From Pseudomonas sp. sp1636 (GTDB lineage Bacteria; Pseudomonadota; Gammaproteobacteria; Pseudomonadales; Pseudomonadaceae), in NCBI RefSeq assembly GCF_030376615.1, contig NZ_JARRAB010000019.1:38803-102802 (forward strand): 64,000 nt of DNA. Reading direction: 5' to 3'. Position numbers and translations under genes: made by a program. Below are positions 8,915-17,755 of this stretch, one piece after another. The notes beneath the pieces are model-generated. The model was not told where the DNA came from. It made no database searches and worked only from the letters and a program-made list of their open reading frames with translations. Positions within the stretch are counted from its first letter, which is position 1. The number at the start of each line of letters is the position of its first letter.

Positions 8915-8935
8915 CGGCACCATTGGAGGTTCATC

Positions 8936-9796
8936 ATGCTTATCACTGCCAAACCGGGAGTTCGCTGGCTGGGCTTGATCGCCCTGCTGGCGTACCTGTT
9001 TGCAACCCCAAGCTGGGCTGACTCGCCATGTAGCGAGCGCAAACAGACCTTGCTGCTGCCCGGCAAGATCAGCTGCAGCCATCAATCGACCTGGATCGCT
9101 TCGGGGCCGCTGACGGCGCGCAAGGTGATCTACCAAAGACCCGCCGGCACCCCGCCGCCCGGTGGCTGGCCGGTAGCGCTGCTCTACCAGGGTTCGTTCT
9201 TTGCCCTGGATGATTTCGTCTATTACAGCAACGCCTGGCTGGGCAAGCTGTACAACGAAGGCAAAACCATCAAGACCCTGCTCGACCATGGTTATGCGGT
9301 AATTGCCCCCAGCGCGCCGGCCGATCTGTTCTGGCAAACCAATATTCCCGGCCTGTCGGGAGAGCTGTACGAAACCAGCAGCGACTTCAGCTTTCTCAGC
9401 AACCTGTTCCAGGCTATCGACAACGGCCATTTCGGCCCGCTGAACGGCCAGCGCAAGTACGCCACCGGGATTTCCAGCGGTGGCTACAACAGCAGCCGCA
9501 TGGCCGTGTCCTTCCCCGGCCAGTTCAAGGCGCTGGTGGTGCACTCCGGCGCCTATGCCAGTTGCAGTGGACCGCTCTGTGCGGTGCCGGATAGCCTCCC
9601 GGCCGACCATCCGCCGACCTACTTCATCCATGGCTTCGTCGACGCGGTAGTCCCGTGGTGGAGCATGGATCTGTACTACGACCGCCTGCTCCATCAGGGC
9701 ATTCCAACCGGGCGTTATACCGAGCCGCTGGGCCAGCACGAATGGTTCGACGCCTCGCCGGGCAAGATCCTCGCCTGGTTCAACGCCTACCCCTGA
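8936..9796 (+). CDS. phaZ: Extracellular medium-chain-length PHA depolymerase
   Basis: A 286-aa secreted serine hydrolase that would cut poly(3-hydroxyoctanoate)-type polyester outside the cell. A signal peptide ends near TPSWA. The lipase box is GISSGG with Ser180; the acid is Asp236 (HGFVD) and the base His268 (LGQHEW). The spacing 56 and 32 residues is exactly that of the GK13-type mcl-PHA depolymerase triad (Ser172, Asp228, His260), which is 278 aa long. The start at 8936 is chosen because GGAGG (8925-8929) precedes it at 6 nt. Repeat copy 2 abuts it upstream. Confidence 0.85.
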   Translation: MLITAKPGVRWLGLIALLAYLFATPSWADSPCSERKQTLLLPGKISCSHQSTWIASGPLTARKVIYQRPAGTPPPGGWPVALLYQGSFFALDDFVYYSNAWLGKLYNEGKTIKTLLDHGYAVIAPSAPADLFWQTNIPGLSGELYETSSDFSFLSNLFQAIDNGHFGPLNGQRKYATGISSGGYNSSRMAVSFPGQFKALVVHSGAYASCSGPLCAVPDSLPADHPPTYFIHGFVDAVVPWWSMDLYYDRLLHQGIPTGRYTEPLGQHEWFDASPGKILAWFNAYP

Positions 9797-9814
9797 AAAC
9801 CGCGCGCAGGCTGA

Positions 9815-10783
9815 CTAATCGGCCAGCAGGCAGTGCCGGATAGCCGCCTGCAGGGCGGCGACATCCTGCGCCTCGGCAAAGATCAGCTCCAGGCGCGAGT
9901 CGTTGCGCCATTCGCTGGCCTGCCAGTGCAGGGGCTGGCCGCTCAGGGCGTTGGCGGAAAGCCCGCCGGCGTTGGTCTGCAGCACCAGCTTGGCGCGCTG
10001 CCAGGGCAATCTACTGAGCCAGTGTTGCACCCGCATCAGCTCGAAGCGCTGGCTGGGGTGCCAGCGCCAGCCGATGCTCCAGCCCTCGGGTTGCGCCTGA
10101 ACCTGGCAGATCGGCTCGGCCGGGGTGCGCCAGATCTGCGGCAGGGCGGCGGCGCTATCGGGCAGCCCATCCAGCTCGGCCCCGACCTCGGCGCGGGCGG
10201 CGAAACCGGGTAATTGCGCCAGGGGCAAGGCTGCCTGAGCCGTCCACAGCAACGGCCGCGCCGACAGTTGCGCCTGAAGCCGCGCCTTCGTCGCCTCATC
10301 CAGTTGTTCGGCTTTATTGAGCAGCAACAGGCCGGCGCTTTCCAGGGTCGCCTGCTGGCTCGCGGGTAATGGCGCGCCAGCGGCCAGGGCGGCGGCATCC
10401 AGCACCAGCACCGGCGCCTGCACGGCCAATACGCCGGCCCAGGGCGGCTCGCGCAATTGCCGCAACAGCTCTAACGGATGCCCCAGGCCGGACGGTTCGA
10501 TCAACAAACGATCCGGTTTGGCCTTGCGCAGTAACCGGCTCAAGCCGACCTGAAAGGGCACGCCGTTGACGCAGCACAGGCAGCCGCCGGCCACCTCGGC
10601 CATGGCGATGCCGTCGGCGGCGCGGGTCAGCAGGGCCGCGTCCAGGCCGATCAGGCCGAACTCGTTGATCAGCACCGCCCAGCGCTCAGCGGCCGGACGC
10701 TGCGCCAACAAATGCCGGATCAGGCTGGTTTTGCCGGCGCCCAGGGAGCCGGCGATGACATGGGTGGGGATATTCTTGAGCAT
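9815..10783 (-). CDS. COG0523 (CobW/P47K) GTP-binding metallochaperone
   Basis: A 322-aa G3E-family GTPase. Walker A GSLGAGKTS is near residue 11 and the metal-binding CxCC motif appears as GGCLCCVN. IEPSGLGHP and LLNKAEQLD follow as in the family, and a CobW C-terminal domain is present. Such proteins deliver metals (Zn, Co or Fe) to enzymes. The start at 10783 (MLKNIP) gives a normal N-terminus; the frame stays open upstream but that extension is not family sequence. No operon partner; convergent with phaZ. Shorter than the second COG0523 gene at 34320 and not near a visible Zur box. Confidence 0.82.
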   Translation of the reverse strand: MLKNIPTHVIAGSLGAGKTSLIRHLLAQRPAAERWAVLINEFGLIGLDAALLTRAADGIAMAEVAGGCLCCVNGVPFQVGLSRLLRKAKPDRLLIEPSGLGHPLELLRQLREPPWAGVLAVQAPVLVLDAAALAAGAPLPASQQATLESAGLLLLNKAEQLDEATKARLQAQLSARPLLWTAQAALPLAQLPGFAARAEVGAELDGLPDSAAALPQIWRTPAEPICQVQAQPEGWSIGWRWHPSQRFELMRVQHWLSRLPWQRAKLVLQTNAGGLSANALSGQPLHWQASEWRNDSRLELIFAEAQDVAALQAAIRHCLLAD

Positions 10784-11408
10784 GGGCCTATGGTGCGGTT
10801 GTGCAGCCGCAAGGGGAAGTGCTGGTGTGCAACCGGCCGAGCCCATGAACCCGAGCCTGGCTGCGGCGCATGCACCAGCGCTTGCCTGGGCGCCCGAGAC
10901 TACCTGCGCAACGGCATCGCTCCTGACCTGCCATGCGCATTGCCACCGACCAGTCAATGGCATGCCGACCAACCCTTTGTACTCGACTTGAGCAACACAC
11001 GCCGTAGCGATGGCCGGTAGAGAACGGTCGATGCTGTTGAAAACTCCCTTTGCGATTTCAGCCCACAGAAGTGCGTGGCTTACGCTGAAACCTGAGTCGC
11101 TACGGACGCTGAACGGGTTCAGATTCCACGTGGCAACAGCCAAACCCGTCCTTTTCGCTGCTCAGAGGCGGTGAAAATATCGGGCGCCGTCGCAAGGCTG
11201 TATCCAGACGTTCGCGGCAAGGCGCGTTGCAGGCGTTTGGAGGCAGCCGCAGCAGGCGGGCGTTTTTTCACAAGCTCTCAGTTCACGTGAGGCGGGACGG
11301 CACCGACTTTTTCAACAGAATCGGCCAAAAGCAGACGTTCGGATGCGTTTGCGATATTCAGGAACGATTATCTATCAAGGACATAGCTTGCCGACAAGCA
11401 TCAGCAAG
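10784..11408. other. 625-bp gap without a supported gene
   Basis: Between the COG0523 start and the ferric reductase stop no reading frame looks like a real protein. The only structure seen is a pair of inverted arms at 11031-11046 and 11306-11321, listed separately. The rest shows no recognised motif. Confidence 0.5.
11028..11323. repeat. Inverted-repeat-bounded element, possible IS/MITE remnant
   Basis: The ends GATGCTGTTGAAAA (left) and TTTTCAACAGAATC (right) are imperfect inverted repeats, with a perfect 10-bp core CTGTTGAAAA/TTTTCAACAG at 11034-11043 and 11309-11318. About 290 bp lie between them with no coding capacity. This looks like a non-autonomous or decayed insertion element; the family is not identified. 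Confidence 0.45.
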
Positions 11409-12266
11409 CTATACCGCAGGCGGTCGCTTCAGGCGCGGACAATTGGGGCAGAGCTCAACCCCCGGCAGCACGAAGCGAATGCAGCACAGACGGCGCTGCC
11501 GCCAGGGTCGCACCTGCCCATCGGCGTGTTCGATATCGACGTAGCGGATCGGCGCGTACAGCGGATTGCGCGAACCATCCGGGCGCTGTGGGGCACTCAA
11601 CAAGCGCTCGCCATCGAGCAATAGCTGCGGCTGCTGGCTGCGTTTGTTCAATTGCCCCAGCCAGGCCTCGAAGTAGTTACCGGCATTGCTCCAGAGCACT
11701 TTCGCCGACACCCCGGTATGGGCGCAGAGCGCCTGGATAAAGGGCTGCAGGTTGTCATCGAGCAGATGAGCGAAACGCTCGAAGGGATTTTGCACCGGCG
11801 GCAGTGGCTCGCACTGCCCTGGCAGCTTGAATGCCTGCGGCAAGCCCTCGGCATCGACGACTATCGATATTTGCTCGATCCGCAGCGACATGCGCAGATC
11901 CAGCAGCAGGGCCGCGCTGATCACCGGAGGAAACAGGCGCATGAAGTATTGATTGGCCCAGATCGAGGCCAAGCCACGCGGATCCGACGTTGCGAACTGG
12001 GGACGAAAACGCGCCATCAGCGCACTCAACCTATGCGGTTGAAGGAATTCGGCGCCACCGATGGCCTCACGCGGGTCGTCCGCCAGCACGAAGACATTGC
12101 GGTACCGCGCCAGATCGCCGCTGAACAGCGTAGCGAGCCCGCCCAGCACCTCGCCCGCAGCTGCCCCACCCTGAGTTAGGCCCATTGAGCCAGAGGCCAC
12201 AGGCAGCCTCGTCGGTTCAGTCGCATCGGCATTCTTGGGAAAATCCTTGGCGCGCAATGCCTTCAT
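11409..12266 (-). CDS. fhuF: Siderophore-iron reductase, FhuF-like 2Fe-2S protein
   Basis: A 285-aa cytoplasmic protein whose C-terminus carries the FhuF iron-sulfur motif C-C-x10-C-x2-C (Cys261, Cys262, Cys273, Cys276, around RRLCCIRF and ELCPNCPR). FhuF proteins bind a 2Fe-2S cluster and reduce ferric siderophore after import, releasing Fe(II). The gene is divergent from the exporter/receptor/ABC operon and shares the Fur-box-like palindrome at 12289-12307 in the 96-bp gap. This fits reduction of the ferric siderophore made by the downstream NRPS operon. Confidence 0.82.
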   Translation of the reverse strand: MKALRAKDFPKNADATEPTRLPVASGSMGLTQGGAAAGEVLGGLATLFSGDLARYRNVFVLADDPREAIGGAEFLQPHRLSALMARFRPQFATSDPRGLASIWANQYFMRLFPPVISAALLLDLRMSLRIEQISIVVDAEGLPQAFKLPGQCEPLPPVQNPFERFAHLLDDNLQPFIQALCAHTGVSAKVLWSNAGNYFEAWLGQLNKRSQQPQLLLDGERLLSAPQRPDGSRNPLYAPIRYVDIEHADGQVRPWRQRRLCCIRFVLPGVELCPNCPRLKRPPAV

Positions 12267-12288
12267 CCTTCATAAATAAATTAATAAT

Positions 12289-12307
12289 AACGCTAACGAT
12301 TAGCGTT
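12289..12307. promoter_or_regulatory. Fur box in the reductase/exporter divergent region
   Basis: The 19-bp palindrome AACGCTAACGATTAGCGTT has 8-bp perfect arms and a CGA centre. It lies 22 bp upstream of the reductase gene and 55 bp upstream of the exporter gene. It shares AACGCTAA and TTAGC elements with the palindrome before entC (33195-33213). Length, symmetry and context support Fur control of both transcripts. Confidence 0.65.
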
Positions 12308-12362
12308 TGCGAAAGACTCCTTCATTACTTAATATGCAGACCGCGCCCAATCCAGAGCGGCA

Positions 12363-13589
12363 ATGTACATGGATGATGTCGGACACTCGAAAGCAGCTGT
12401 GCAGCTGGCGATGCTGGTCAACCTGCTGTCCATCGGCAGCCTGATGATGGTGATGCCCCTGGGCCCGGATCTGGTTCGCCATCTCGGCATGCAGGCCAAT
12501 CATGTCGGTTACATCAGCGGCGGTGCGACGCTCGCCGCGGCCTTGAGCATGGCATTGGCGGCGCCCTGGCTGGATCGTTTGAACCGCAAGCAGGCGCTGG
12601 TCAGCCTGCTGACCCTGCGTTTTGCCCTGCTTATCGCTTGCGCCCTGGCCGGCAGCGCAGAGCAACTGATCCTGCTGTTCGTGCTTTCCGGCCTGGTCGC
12701 CGGGCCCATGGGTGCGCTGCTAATGGCGAGCATGCTGGACGTCATCGCGCCGACCGAACGCGGGCGAAAACTCGCCTATATCGGCATGGGCTTTTCCCTG
12801 GCGGCGATTGTGGTGGTGCCACTGGCCCTGGAGTTGGCGCTGCGCTGGGGTTGGCAAGCGCCCTTTATCTTCTTCGGCGGCCTGGGCCTGGTGCTGGCGC
12901 TGCTATGCCACTTTCTGCTGCACATCCCGGTCAACCGCGCGCGCCCCACCGGCTCGCTGCTGCCGCTGCTGAAATCCCCCCTGTGCCTGGGTGCGCTGGC
13001 GATCACCGCGCTGCAGCTATTCGGCCACTTCCTGCTGGTGCCGCACCTCTCCAACTACTTCCAGTTCAACCTGCATTTCCCGCGCGAGCAGATCGGCTCG
13101 CTGTTCCTCTGCGGCGGCCTGGCCAGCCTCGCGGCCATGCGTCTGGGCGGTAGCTGGATCGACCGGGGCCAGGCGCCGACGGTGATCCTGCTCAGCAGCG
13201 GCGGCTTGGCACTGACCACGCTACTGGGCTTTGCCATCCCGAGCGGCCTGTCGATCTACCTGATCTTCGTGCTGTTCATGGCCGCCAGCGCGGTGCGCAC
13301 CAACAGCAGCATGACCCTCGCCGCGGCGATCCCTCCGCCACACCAGCGCGCCGCCTTCATGGCGTTCCAGGGCACCGTCAGCAATGTCGCCGCCGGGCTC
13401 GGCAGCCTGTTCTCGGCGCTCTACCTGAGCAGCGGCGCAGACAACCAACTACAGGGCTTCAACCGGTTAAGCGGCTTCTATGTCGTCGCCGGAATACTCA
13501 CGGGGGTGGGTATGTGCTTGCTCCTGCGTGGCATCCAACGCCGCGATGCCGCCAGCCACAGCGCAGGCATAACAACACAGGCGGGCTAA
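12363..13589 (+). CDS. MFS transporter, putative siderophore exporter
   Basis: A 408-aa, 12-helix major facilitator superfamily protein. The loop motif WLDRLNRKQAL after helix 2 and the repeated glycine-rich helices fit the drug/siderophore exporter group (EntS-like). It is the first gene after the Fur box and is followed 62 bp later by the TonB receptor, so export of the newly made siderophore is the likely role. Two close ATGs (12363, 12369) are possible starts with weak ribosome binding sites. Substrate is inferred from context. Confidence 0.75.
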   Translation: MYMDDVGHSKAAVQLAMLVNLLSIGSLMMVMPLGPDLVRHLGMQANHVGYISGGATLAAALSMALAAPWLDRLNRKQALVSLLTLRFALLIACALAGSAEQLILLFVLSGLVAGPMGALLMASMLDVIAPTERGRKLAYIGMGFSLAAIVVVPLALELALRWGWQAPFIFFGGLGLVLALLCHFLLHIPVNRARPTGSLLPLLKSPLCLGALAITALQLFGHFLLVPHLSNYFQFNLHFPREQIGSLFLCGGLASLAAMRLGGSWIDRGQAPTVILLSSGGLALTTLLGFAIPSGLSIYLIFVLFMAASAVRTNSSMTLAAAIPPPHQRAAFMAFQGTVSNVAAGLGSLFSALYLSSGADNQLQGFNRLSGFYVVAGILTGVGMCLLLRGIQRRDAASHSAGITTQAG

Positions 13590-13651
13590 AACCGCCGATC
13601 ACCAGTGATCAGCTGCACACGAGCCAACACCTACTCAAAATGGAACCTGTC

Positions 13652-15613
13652 ATGTCTTTTGTCCGAAACATCAATCGCCGTCGCGCCATCTCTGTGGGGG
13701 TGTTGGGCGGCCTGTTGCCTCTAGCGGCACTGGCCGACAACGCACTCACCCTGGACAGCAGCATCGTCACCGCAACCCAAACCGCGCACAGCCAGTTGAG
13801 TGTCCCAGCCAGCGCCTCGGTCATCACCCGCGCCGAACTGGACAAGATGCCGGTCTACGACCTGGCCGATGCGGTGAAGCGCCTGCCCGGCGTACACATC
13901 AACACCTCCTCGGCCTTTGGCCGCAAGGAGATCAAGATTCGCGGCATGGATTCGGACTACACCCTGCTGCTGGTCAACGGCCGCCGCATCAACTCGCGCG
14001 ATGCCCTGACCTCCAACTACGCCAACGACTTCGACCTGTCCTCGATCCCGATGGCGGCGGTCGAACGCATCGAGGTCATCCGCGGCCCGATGTCCTCGCT
14101 GTACGGTGCCGATGCCCTGGGCGGCGTGGTCAACGTGATCCTGCGCCAGCCGACCAACGCTACCGAAGCCGGCGTGGCCTACAGCTACGAGCACCCCACC
14201 GAAGGCGACCACGGCGACGCGCACCAGGCCAGCGGCTACCTCAGCGGTGCGCTGATCGAGAACAAGCTGCTGGGCAACCTGATCATCCAATCGACCGATC
14301 AGGCGGCCTGGCAAAGCGACCAGCTCAGCCTCAAGGGCACCGATGCCGCCGAGCAGCGTCAGGGCGACAGCGTACTGGGCTCGCTGAGCTGGTTGCTCGA
14401 CGAGCAGCAGAGCATCGACCTCGATATCAGCCACCGCGAGGACGACCGCAAGGCCCGCTGGAACAACTTCGGCACGCTGGTCACCAACGTTCAGGACATG
14501 GAACGCAGCACCTTCGGCCTGGCCCACAACGGCAGCTGGGACAGCTTCGACTCCCGTGTGCGCTACTACTACGAAGAGGTCGAGCTGACCGACGACTCGC
14601 AGATCATGACCCGGCTGCGCGGCCGCGTCGGCGAAGTGGAGCAGGACAACCACACCCTCGACGGCCAGGTCTCGACCACCCTCGGCAGCCACCTGCTGAC
14701 CGCCGGCAGCGAGTTGCGCCGCACCACGTTGAGCCACAACCAGAATCTCGGCAAGGAAACCGAAGTCGACCAGCAGGCCGTCTACCTGCAGGACGAGTTC
14801 TCCCTGGGCGCGCTCGACATCACCCTGGGCGGGCGCTGGGATGATCACGAAGTCTATGGCGGCGAGTTCAGCCCACGCCTCTACGGCATCTACAACCTGA
14901 CCGACAACTGGGTGCTCAAGGGCGGCGCGGGCAAGGCCTTCAAGGCGCCGGACATCACCCAGTCCGACGACAGCTACAGCGTGCTGGCCTGCCGCGGCAT
15001 GTGCCAGATAGTCGGCAACCCGGATCTGAAACCCGAGACCTCCGTCAGTTACGAGCTGGGCACCCTGTATCAGGATCAGCGCCTGCAGGCCGGCATCATG
15101 TTCTTCAACAACGACATCGAAGACATGATCGTCAGCGACAGCTGGCGCGCCGGTTATCGCCCCGCGGTGATGACCTACACCAACGTCAGCAAGGCGCGCA
15201 TCCGGGGTTACGAGCTGCAAGGCCGCTATGCCTTCAGCGACGCCCTGGCCGCGCGCGCCAACTACACCTACTCCGACGCCGAAGACCGCGACACCGACAA
15301 GCCGCTGAACTACAGCCCGCAGCATGTCGGCAATATCGGTCTCGACTGGCAGGCCCTGCCGAAACTGGGCCTGAACCTGGACTACCAGTACACCGGCAGC
15401 CAGATGCTGGTGGTGCCGACCAAATCCGCCAGCTTCGAGTCGGGTGCCTACCACACCCTGAGTCTGGGCACCCAGTTCCAGGCGACCAGGGAGCTCGCGC
15501 TCAAGGCCGGGCTGAACAACCTGACCAACACCAAGCGTGACGACGTGGCCCAGTCCATCGACCACATCCTGATGGGCCGCACCTTCTTCGTTGGCTTCAG
15601 CTACGACCTGTAA
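13652..15613 (+). CDS. TonB-dependent catecholate siderophore receptor
   Basis: A 653-aa outer-membrane ferric-siderophore receptor with a signal peptide ending LAALA. The plug domain has RAELDKMPVYDLADAVKRLPG, then KIRGMDSDYTLLLVNGRR and RIEVIRGPMSSLYGADALGG, the pattern of FepA/IrgA/Cir-type catecholate receptors. The barrel ends in a terminal aromatic strand (FFVGFSYDL). The start at 13652 is chosen as the ATG directly preceding the signal peptide; 13640 is possible. It sits between the exporter and FepDGCB-type genes, so it should take up the ferric form of the cluster's own siderophore. Confidence 0.88.
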   Translation: MSFVRNINRRRAISVGVLGGLLPLAALADNALTLDSSIVTATQTAHSQLSVPASASVITRAELDKMPVYDLADAVKRLPGVHINTSSAFGRKEIKIRGMDSDYTLLLVNGRRINSRDALTSNYANDFDLSSIPMAAVERIEVIRGPMSSLYGADALGGVVNVILRQPTNATEAGVAYSYEHPTEGDHGDAHQASGYLSGALIENKLLGNLIIQSTDQAAWQSDQLSLKGTDAAEQRQGDSVLGSLSWLLDEQQSIDLDISHREDDRKARWNNFGTLVTNVQDMERSTFGLAHNGSWDSFDSRVRYYYEEVELTDDSQIMTRLRGRVGEVEQDNHTLDGQVSTTLGSHLLTAGSELRRTTLSHNQNLGKETEVDQQAVYLQDEFSLGALDITLGGRWDDHEVYGGEFSPRLYGIYNLTDNWVLKGGAGKAFKAPDITQSDDSYSVLACRGMCQIVGNPDLKPETSVSYELGTLYQDQRLQAGIMFFNNDIEDMIVSDSWRAGYRPAVMTYTNVSKARIRGYELQGRYAFSDALAARANYTYSDAEDRDTDKPLNYSPQHVGNIGLDWQALPKLGLNLDYQYTGSQMLVVPTKSASFESGAYHTLSLGTQFQATRELALKAGLNNLTNTKRDDVAQSIDHILMGRTFFVGFSYDL

Positions 15614-15620
15614 CCCCCGC

Positions 15621-15646
15621 ACCCCGGCGACACCTGTCGCCGGGGT
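15621..15646 (+). terminator. Intra-operon hairpin after the receptor gene
   Basis: Perfect 10-bp stem ACCCCGGCGA / TCGCCGGGGT with a CACCTG loop, 5 bp after the receptor stop. There is no T-run, so it is more likely an mRNA-stabilising or attenuating hairpin than a full terminator; it would let the receptor be made in excess over the ABC permease. Confidence 0.5.
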
Positions 15647-15671
15647 CAGCCGAATTCTGCCCAGTGGACTC

Positions 15672-16709
15672 ATGAGCCAAACAACCCGCACGCTTCGCGC
15701 CCATCAACGCAACGCCCTGCTCGGCGGCAGCCTATTGCTGGGCGTGTTGCTGGTGCTGTCGCTGGCCACCGGTGCCGGCCAGTACGGCGCGGCGGAGGTG
15801 CTCGGCTATCTGCTCGGCGATCCCGCGCGCCTGGTCGACGACAAGCTGGCCATGGTGGTCGACAGCCTGCGCCTGCCGCGCACCCTCGCCGCCCTGCTGG
15901 TCGGCAGCAGCCTGGCACTGGCCGCCACCCTGTTGCAGAGCGCCACGCGCAACCCGCTGGCCGAACCCGGCCTGCTCGGGGTCAACGCCGGCGCGGTGTT
16001 CGGCCTGGTAATTGGCCTGATCTACTTCGGCGTCGAATCGACCCGGGGCTACCTGCTCTGGGCCGGTGCCGGCGCGCTGCTGGGCAACCTGTTGGTGCTC
16101 GGCATCGGCGTGATGCTCGGCCAGGCCAGCCCGCTCAAGCTGATCCTCGCCGGCATGGCGCTGGCCGCGGTGTTCGGCGGCATGGCCAACTTCCTCCTGC
16201 TCTCCACCCGCGTCGCGCTGGAGCAGTTCCGCTACTGGAACCTCGGTTCGCTGTCGGCCTCAGAACTCTCCGCCGTGCTCACGGTCGGCCCGCTGGCGCT
16301 GCTCGGCCTGGTGCTCGCCGCTTTGCTCTGCCGGCAACTGACGCTGATGCAGATGGGCGACAGCCAGGCCCGCGCCCTGGGTATTTCCACCACCTGGGTA
16401 CGCATCGGCGTACTGCTCGCCGCCACCCTGCTGACCGCCTGCGCCATCGCCCTGGCCGGCCCTATCGGCTTCGTCGGTTTCCTCGCCGCCTACTGCGCGC
16501 GGCTGCTGGAACCGGTGGCGCTGCTGCGCCAGCTGCTGTTCTCCAGCCTGTTCGGCATGCTGTTCCTGCTCGCCGCCGACATCCTGGCGCGCTGGCTGGT
16601 GCAACCCTACGAGCTGCCGGTCGGCACTTTGCTGGCCGCATTGGGCGCGCCGGCCTTGATCGCCATCGTCCTGCGCGGCGGCTTCCGTTCCCTGCTGGCG
16701 GTGAAATAG
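15672..16709 (+). CDS. fepD: Ferric-siderophore ABC permease, FepD type
   Basis: A 345-aa inner-membrane permease of the FecCD family. Family hallmarks include RLPRTLAALLVGSSLALAAT, ATRNPLAEPGLLGVNAG and the cytoplasmic loop GDSQARALGIS that meets the ATPase. About ten transmembrane segments are visible. It pairs with the next gene (2 bp gap) to form a heterodimeric channel. The start ATG at 15672 follows the receptor by 58 bp. Confidence 0.88.
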   Translation: MSQTTRTLRAHQRNALLGGSLLLGVLLVLSLATGAGQYGAAEVLGYLLGDPARLVDDKLAMVVDSLRLPRTLAALLVGSSLALAATLLQSATRNPLAEPGLLGVNAGAVFGLVIGLIYFGVESTRGYLLWAGAGALLGNLLVLGIGVMLGQASPLKLILAGMALAAVFGGMANFLLLSTRVALEQFRYWNLGSLSASELSAVLTVGPLALLGLVLAALLCRQLTLMQMGDSQARALGISTTWVRIGVLLAATLLTACAIALAGPIGFVGFLAAYCARLLEPVALLRQLLFSSLFGMLFLLAADILARWLVQPYELPVGTLLAALGAPALIAIVLRGGFRSLLAVK

Positions 16710-16711
16710 AC

Positions 16712-17755
16712 ATGCCCTCCCATCACCCTTCCGGGCTCTGGCACCTGCGTCTGGGCTCACTGAGCCTGCTGCTGCACCGCCGCACCTGGCTGCTCAGCCT
16801 GCTGGTGCTGAGCCTTCTGCTGACATTGATGATCGTGGCCATCAGCCTCGGCTCCGGACGCATGGGTGTGGCCGAGGTACTGGCCACCCTGAGCGGCCAG
16901 GGCAGCACGCTCAACGACATCATGCTGTTCAAGATCCGCCTGCCACGGGTCGCCGCCGTGCTGGTCGCGGGGCTGGCCATGGGCATGGCCGGCTGTCTGA
17001 TCCAGACCCTGGTGCGCAACCGCCTGGCCACCCCGGACATGGTCGGGGTCAACGAAGGCGCATCGCTGGCGGTGATCGGTTTCGCCCTCTACCTGACCCT
17101 GGGCGGCTGGCCCTGGTGGGCCTCGCCGCTGGGCGCGGCGCTGGCCGCGGTGGCGCTGTTCGTCTTGTGTCGCCGGCCCGGCGAGCAGGGCTATCTGTTT
17201 ATCGTGATCGGCATCGCCCTGTCGGAGCTGCTCGGCGCGGTCGGTGATTTCATGATGGCCACTCAGCCGCTGGTGCACCTGGGCAGCATCTACCTGTGGA
17301 CCATGGGCCACTTCGCCGGGGCCAACTACCAGACGGTCGCACCGATTGCCCTGATTCTGCTGGCGCTGTGCCCGCTGCTGGCCTGGCTCAACCGGCCGCT
17401 GGCGCTGCTGCGCTTCGGCGAGGCGACCGCGCAGAACCTCGGCATCAAGGTCGCGGCGCTGCAACTGGCGGTGCTCGGCGTGGCGATTCTGGTGGCGGCG
17501 CTGGGCACGGCCATCGGCGGCCCGGTGGTGTTTATCGCCATGGCCGCGCCGATCATGGCCTCCTGGCTGGGCCGCGATCACCTCGCGCCGATCTGGCTGG
17601 CCGCGCTGTGCGGCGCGGTGTTGCTGGTCGGCAGCGACACCCTGGCGCGTCTGCTGGCGCAACCCGAGGAAATCCCCACCGGGATCATGACCCGCCTGCT
17701 CGGCGGCGTGCTGTTGCTGATCCTGTTGCTCAAAGACCGCAAAGGTTCCGATTGA
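16712..17755 (+). CDS. fepG: Ferric-siderophore ABC permease, FepG type
   Basis: A 347-aa FecCD-family permease, partner of the preceding gene. It contains RLPRVAAVLVAGLAMGMAG, RNRLATPDMVGVNEGAS and the coupling loop GEATAQNLGIK. Its stop TGA overlaps the ATG of the ATPase gene by one base, showing translational coupling. The two permeases together move the ferric siderophore across the inner membrane. Confidence 0.88.
   Translation: MPSHHPSGLWHLRLGSLSLLLHRRTWLLSLLVLSLLLTLMIVAISLGSGRMGVAEVLATLSGQGSTLNDIMLFKIRLPRVAAVLVAGLAMGMAGCLIQTLVRNRLATPDMVGVNEGASLAVIGFALYLTLGGWPWWASPLGAALAAVALFVLCRRPGEQGYLFIVIGIALSELLGAVGDFMMATQPLVHLGSIYLWTMGHFAGANYQTVAPIALILLALCPLLAWLNRPLALLRFGEATAQNLGIKVAALQLAVLGVAILVAALGTAIGGPVVFIAMAAPIMASWLGRDHLAPIWLAALCGAVLLVGSDTLARLLAQPEEIPTGIMTRLLGGVLLLILLLKDRKGSD

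Noticed and set aside
10784..11143. N-terminal extension of the COG0523 gene up to 11143
   Set aside because: The extension is not family sequence and runs into the inverted-repeat element; MLKNIPTHVIAG is the normal start.
13721..15691. A 656-codon open frame antisense to the TonB receptor gene
   Set aside because: High GC and codon bias give long antisense frames; its translation has no protein-like motif and the receptor on the other strand is clear.
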